Part shown: in pieces, positions 24,595 to 27,446 of the stretch
How the letters are laid out: each line of letters opens with the position of its first letter
Position numbering within the stretch: position 1 is the stretch's first letter
DNA from: JBOHWJ01 sp050736615
GTDB taxonomy: Bacteria > Desulfobacterota > Binatia > Binatales > Binataceae
Reading direction: 5' to 3'
DNA length: 27,446 bases
Assembly: GCA_050736615.1 (NCBI GenBank)
Contig: JBOHWL010000103.1
Coordinates: 1-27,446 of the forward strand
Made by a program: the position numbers and the translations under genes
The notes under the pieces: model-generated
What the model was told of the DNA's origin: nothing
The model's database searches: none
What the model saw: only the letters and a program-made list of their open reading frames with translations

Positions 24595-24736
24595 AGCGCG
24601 CCATTTTCGTGTACCGACCACGCGGCTCAAAGCGGATTAGAGCGTCTTTACATGGCACCGCGCCCGCTCTGTCAGCATGCTACCAATTCAAAGGACGACG
24701 GTCGCAACCGCGACGGGAAATGGCTTTCAGACCTGT
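24595..24736. other. boxC upstream region
   Basis: No gene is seen. The boxCB promoter should lie here, on the minus strand, but I cannot identify a convincing -35/-10 pair. The region is bounded on the far side by dispersed-repeat copy B. Confidence 0.35.
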
Positions 24737-24797
24737 GGAACCTCTGCACACAAATCTCATCTGCCATTCCGAGCGAAGCGAAGCGCAGTCGAGGGAT
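24737..24797 (-). repeat. Dispersed repeat, copy B (inverted)
   Basis: The reverse complement reads from CCCTCGACTGCGCTTCGC through GCTCGGAATGGCAGATG to TGTGCAGAGGTTCC. It aligns with copies A and C through the GCTCGRAATGRCA core and the TGCAGAGG end. It is in opposite orientation to copy C, so the two could pair in single strands. Confidence 0.75.
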
Positions 24798-24848
24798 CGA
24801 CGCCAAGCGATGAATTTTTTATCGTGTCCTTATTGAGAAGAGAATAAT

Positions 24849-24915
24849 CGCTTCGCCTGGCGGCTGCGCTAGTCCGCTCGAAATGACAAATGGGACTTGT
24901 GCAGAGGGTCCCTCG
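24849..24915 (+). repeat. Dispersed repeat, copy C
   Basis: It aligns closely with copy A (1-68), sharing CGGCTGCGCTA, CGCTCGAAATGACAA and TGCAGAGG. With copy B it makes an imperfect inverted repeat around a 51-bp AT-richer spacer (24798-24848). It ends a few bases downstream of the nitroreductase stop codon on the minus strand, where it could form a transcript-end structure. Confidence 0.75.
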
Positions 24916-24923
24916 TCCACCAG

Positions 24924-25439
24924 TCAATCCGCGCGATGCTGGCCGAATCGTTCGAAATGAACCATCTCGCCGCGCGGCTTGAGCGGTTTGGATTGTGGCG
25001 GACTCGACGCATTTTGATAGCCAAATGGCAGGATGGTGAAAAGGCCCCATCCGCTGGGGACGCCCAGCAGTTTGAGAATCTTATCGGCCTCGAAATTACC
25101 GACCCAGCAAGTGCCCAAGCCAAGCGCCCAGCCGGCATTGGCCATGTTTTGCACCGCCTGGGCACAATCCACGTCCGCCCATCGAGCGTTGGCAACGTCT
25201 TTGAGCACCACCACGGCGGCGGGCGCGTCGGCGAGGAAACGGCCGGTAGAGCACAGCGCACCCAATTCACGCAGACATTCACGCTGGCGCACCACGATAA
25301 ACTGCCACGGCTGCTGATTCTTTGCGCTCATCGCATGACGGCCGGCGGCGACAATCCGATCAAGCTTTTCCAGCTCCACCGGACGGTCGGCGAAGGTCCG
25401 CTGCACCTTGCGGCTCAAAATTGCTTCAAGCGCATCCAT
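24924..25439 (-). CDS. Nitroreductase-family FMN oxidoreductase (2)
   Basis: A 171-residue nitroreductase-fold protein, shorter than the one at 18738. SRKVQRTFADRPVE (9-22) is the FMN-phosphate segment and AMSAKNQQPWQFIVV (36-50) the second FMN-contact region. VDCAQAVQNMANAGWALGLGTCWVG is also typical of the family. I chose ATG 25439 because AGGGGA lies upstream; a longer frame to 25490 begins with unlikely residues. It follows the small hypothetical gene by 47 bp on the same strand. Substrate unknown; it is a short member of the family, often of the type called putative NAD(P)H nitroreductase or malonic-semialdehyde-reductase-like. Confidence 0.85.
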   Translation of the reverse strand: MDALEAILSRKVQRTFADRPVELEKLDRIVAAGRHAMSAKNQQPWQFIVVRQRECLRELGALCSTGRFLADAPAAVVVLKDVANARWADVDCAQAVQNMANAGWALGLGTCWVGNFEADKILKLLGVPSGWGLFTILPFGYQNASSPPQSKPLKPRGEMVHFERFGQHRAD

Positions 25440-25486
25440 CAGCTTATTTCCCCTTGAATTTCTGGTGGAATAACTCCAATCGCGCT

Positions 25487-25768
25487 TCAACTTCGGCGCG
25501 ATACCGCGAATTCTTCCTGGAGTTTGGCGGCGCGTTCCTGCGCCGACGACAGCCGCTGGGTGCGCAGGAAAAACCGCACCAGTTCCTCATGGGCGATTTG
25601 GCCGGCCGGGCTGGCCACTTCGACCAATTCCTCGATCAGACTGGGGAATTTTTCACCCGGAATATAATAATTGGCCCAGCCGAAATTGCAGTAGCGATGA
25701 AGGATTTTGGCGATCGTCTTTTCCAGTGTCTCGCGCTTATTCACCGCACGTTCTTCGTTGCGTCCCAA
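25487..25768 (-). CDS. Hypothetical 93-residue protein
   Basis: I do not recognise a family. The protein is helical and charged, with RETLEKTIAKILHRYCNFG, WANYYIPGEKFPSLIEELVEVA and a heptad-like C-terminal part LSSAQERAAKLQEEFA. No signal or membrane segment is seen. The TTG start is favoured by GGAGG eight bases upstream; a GTG at 25744 is the alternative. It lies between the NlpC/P60-like gene and nitroreductase 2, all on one strand with short gaps, so co-transcription is likely. Confidence 0.55.
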   Translation of the reverse strand: MGRNEERAVNKRETLEKTIAKILHRYCNFGWANYYIPGEKFPSLIEELVEVASPAGQIAHEELVRFFLRTQRLSSAQERAAKLQEEFAVSRRS

Positions 25769-25853
25769 CTTCAGGTCCTCCAGCGATTCCCGCGTCGAGC
25801 AGGTTTTGAGGTTGAGCAGTTATCGCAGACCCCGGCCATCTCCGACAAGCCCC

Positions 25854-26762
25854 TCAGGCCGATTTCTCCAAAGTCGGAGGCGTCGACGGCGGCGCGGCCG
25901 GAGCCTCCTCGACCCAGAGCAGTTTGTGATAATCGAACTGCGCATTTTCGATCACGTTGAACTTGATGATGGCGAAGTATGGCGAGAGGTCGAAATCACG
26001 CGGCGTAATCAGCGTCGGCGGCACCATCCTGAGCAGCCCGGGTCCGCGGTTTACCCGAGAAAATCGTCTTAACAGCCGCGTCCGCCCCCGCGTATCGTCA
26101 AAACCTGGGGGAAACGGCTCGAAGTGCGGCACGATCGGAAACCGGACCAGACGAAAACAGTCCGCGATCAGGCTCGAACAGATCACGCGCGTCGGGTCAC
26201 CACTGCCGAATTGCAGAGCCTGACGCCGCATCCGTGCCGGAACCAGACTGACCGGCAGAAAATAACGCATCAGGTCCACGATGTTCTTCAAATCATACGA
26301 ACGGCCCACCTGTTCCAACGCGCGCTGAACCACGACCGCCTGATCAGTGGCGGTCAAATTGCACGGATGGCACAGGCGGATGTTGAAGTCGCGATACTTG
26401 CTCAGCGGCGTCAGCACCACGCCTCCCTCGACCAGCGCTTCGACCAGCATGTAGTTGGCTTCTTCACCGTATTCAGCATGCAGGCGCTCTTTCCATTCCG
26501 AACTGTACTTGAGCGGCTCGTCGCCGACGTAAAGCGCTGAATGTGACCATGAACTTTGGGTCAGATACTTGATGCATTCGCTGACCCGCTCGTTGCCCTC
26601 GACCAGCAACACATCGCCTTTGCGGATATGTCGCTTCAGCGACACCATCTCGTTGGGAAAATTTATCTGATATTGCGCAAGTGGCTTGGTGAGCAGGCCG
26701 ATGACCAAGGCGGTCAACCGTCGCAGGACAAAACTGATCGGGTTCAGTTGCGCCAGTGTCAT
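25854..26762 (-). CDS. Permuted NlpC/P60-like (YiiX/YebB) amidase or lipid hydrolase
   Basis: A 302-residue protein with a circularly permuted papain-like fold. The first motif is KGDVLLVEG...IKYLTQSSWSHSALYVG with catalytic His H74. E108 (MLVEALVEGG) may be the polar third residue, and C195 in TRVICSSLIADCF is the nucleophile. An N-terminal hydrophobic stretch (about 8-25) suggests membrane association. Related proteins hydrolyse peptidoglycan-like or lipid amide and ester bonds; the substrate here is unknown. A proline-rich C-terminal tail (287-299) is extra. Neighbours give no clear functional hint. Confidence 0.75.
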   Translation of the reverse strand: MTLAQLNPISFVLRRLTALVIGLLTKPLAQYQINFPNEMVSLKRHIRKGDVLLVEGNERVSECIKYLTQSSWSHSALYVGDEPLKYSSEWKERLHAEYGEEANYMLVEALVEGGVVLTPLSKYRDFNIRLCHPCNLTATDQAVVVQRALEQVGRSYDLKNIVDLMRYFLPVSLVPARMRRQALQFGSGDPTRVICSSLIADCFRLVRFPIVPHFEPFPPGFDDTRGRTRLLRRFSRVNRGPGLLRMVPPTLITPRDFDLSPYFAIIKFNVIENAQFDYHKLLWVEEAPAAPPSTPPTLEKSA

Positions 26763-26912
26763 GCGGTTACCCGGGCGACTCCCGAGTCCTCAACTTCCGT
26801 CCGGTCCTCCCTCCTTCAATATAAATACTTGGGCGTAATCAAGACAACTCGCGGCAATCTGGCTCCGGGCAGGCTGTCGCTGGTACGAGGCGTGTTCACG
26901 AGGGCCATTCGT

Positions 26913-27446
26913 TCAGCCGCGAAAGGCGCCGACAATACCGAAGAATGGCACGTTTACGGTTCGCTGCTGAGGGTCATTGGTCTTTACCGCCAAATTGCCC
27001 CGCAACTGGCCGTCCGGAGTATTGGCGCGCAATTCCAGCGTGATATTGTACTCCTTGCCGGGTTTGATCGGTTCGACCGCCGCCGCGACGCTCTGGTTCG
27101 AACTGGTCACGCCAAGGACCTGGACCGCGCGGGAACCTGAATTAGTCAGCTTGATCATCCTGAGCGCGGTGCCATGATGAGGCACGATCCCAAATGAAAC
27201 CTGCGCTGGATTGACGCTCAGATCGCCCGCCACGGTCCCGAACACCAGCACGTCCAGCGGTCCGCGGCTGGTGGTAACCTTCACGGTATCCGCAAAAGTG
27301 CCAACCGGCATCGTCTTGAGCAGCGCCACCTTGAGCATCGCGCCCGCTTGGCCGTCGGCGCGCGGTTGCTCGCTCACCGCGATGTTGTCATTGGAATTCG
27401 CGATCGGACCGATCGCGAAGTGTTTATCCTTCATCAAGTCATCAAT
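26913..27446 (-). CDS. DUF1573-like beta-sandwich protein (5' end beyond window)
   Basis: The minus-strand frame is open to the window edge, so the N-terminus lies outside and a start near 27437 is only apparent. At least 174 residues are visible. Two Ig-like beta-sandwich repeats are suggested: one ends at DVLVFGTVAG, and one runs from LSVNPAQVSFGIVPHHGT through KLTNSGSRAVQVLGVTSSN, PIKPGKEYNITLEL and NLAVKTNDPQQRTVNVPFFG. This pattern is typical of DUF1573 and similar exported proteins. The visible part ends 150 bp before the NlpC/P60-like gene on the same strand. Function unknown; extracytoplasmic location is inferred. Confidence 0.65.
   Translation of the reverse strand: MDDLMKDKHFAIGPIANSNDNIAVSEQPRADGQAGAMLKVALLKTMPVGTFADTVKVTTSRGPLDVLVFGTVAGDLSVNPAQVSFGIVPHHGTALRMIKLTNSGSRAVQVLGVTSSNQSVAAAVEPIKPGKEYNITLELRANTPDGQLRGNLAVKTNDPQQRTVNVPFFGIVGAFRG

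Noticed and set aside
24364..24813. 149-residue plus-strand frame across the start of boxC and the repeat
   Set aside because: It is antisense to boxC and runs through the repeat; no family resemblance.
25487..25839. Possible longer version of the 93-residue protein starting at ATG 25839
   Set aside because: That ATG is in a different frame that stops after about 22 codons, and the protein's own frame has a TAA at 25820-25822.
26556..27140. 194-residue plus-strand frame
   Set aside because: It is antisense to the NlpC/P60-like and DUF1573-like genes, which show clear family motifs.
1..27446. CRISPR arrays, insertion sequences, phage or integrase genes, rRNA
   Set aside because: Looked for and not found; the only repeat family seen is the three-copy element at 1-68, 24737-24797 and 24849-24915.

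Overview
The window looks like a chromosomal segment of a diderm (Gram-negative-type), moderately GC-rich soil or freshwater bacterium. Outer-membrane biology is shown by an LptB ATPase, an Mla/MCE lipid-transport operon and two lipoproteins. The rest is rich in CoA-thioester and aromatic catabolism: a CaiB/BaiF CoA-transferase, a MaoC-like hydratase, an acyl/aryl-CoA ligase, BoxB and BoxC, three amidohydrolase-2 proteins, a TfdA-like dioxygenase and two nitroreductases. This mix resembles uncultured 'Deltaproteobacteria'/Binatota-type genomes. The lineage is an inference from gene content only; no rRNA or marker gene is present.

Layout. 1-1173: dispersed-repeat copy, then a CDF metal-efflux protein (+). 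1202-2757 (-): a UbiA-like membrane protein overlapping a SAM methyltransferase. 3037-4536: a MaoC-like hydratase (-) divergent from a TfdA/TauD dioxygenase (+). 4564-5993: lptB (-) divergent from a nucleoside deoxyribosyltransferase-like gene (+). 6141-7328: CoA-transferase (+), convergent with a glycosyltransferase-like gene (7340-8539, -). 8625-12203: a tight operon of STAS-MlaE, MlaF, MlaD and a PqiC-like lipoprotein, convergent with a small SH3-like lipoprotein. 12730-13914: first amidohydrolase, closed by a clear intrinsic terminator. 14296-14901: a HigBA toxin-antitoxin pair with a promoter and overlapping palindrome. About 630 bp without a credible gene follow, then tRNA-Arg(TCG) (-). 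15899-21068 (+): two more amidohydrolases, a nitroreductase and an acyl/aryl-CoA ligase. 21255-21524: an 89-residue orphan (+). 21554-24594 (-): boxC and boxB with a 4-nt overlap. 24737-24915: an inverted pair of the repeat seen at the window start. 24924-26762 (-): nitroreductase, a small hypothetical protein and a permuted NlpC/P60-like protein. 26913-27446 (-): a DUF1573-like protein cut by the window edge.

Working together. BoxB and BoxC are two core enzymes of the aerobic hybrid benzoyl-CoA (epoxide) pathway. The ligase at 19482-21068 has benzoate-CoA-ligase-like features and could supply the CoA thioester. The reductase BoxA and the aldehyde dehydrogenase BoxD are not in the window. The Mla operon should move phospholipid or another hydrophobic substrate between the membranes.

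I found no CRISPR array, intact insertion sequence, phage gene or clearly new multigene defence system. The best leads are the boxBC locus with its orphan gene, the inverted dispersed repeats, an amidohydrolase lacking its expected aspartate, the possibly leaderless higBA promoter, and the UbiA-like/methyltransferase pair.
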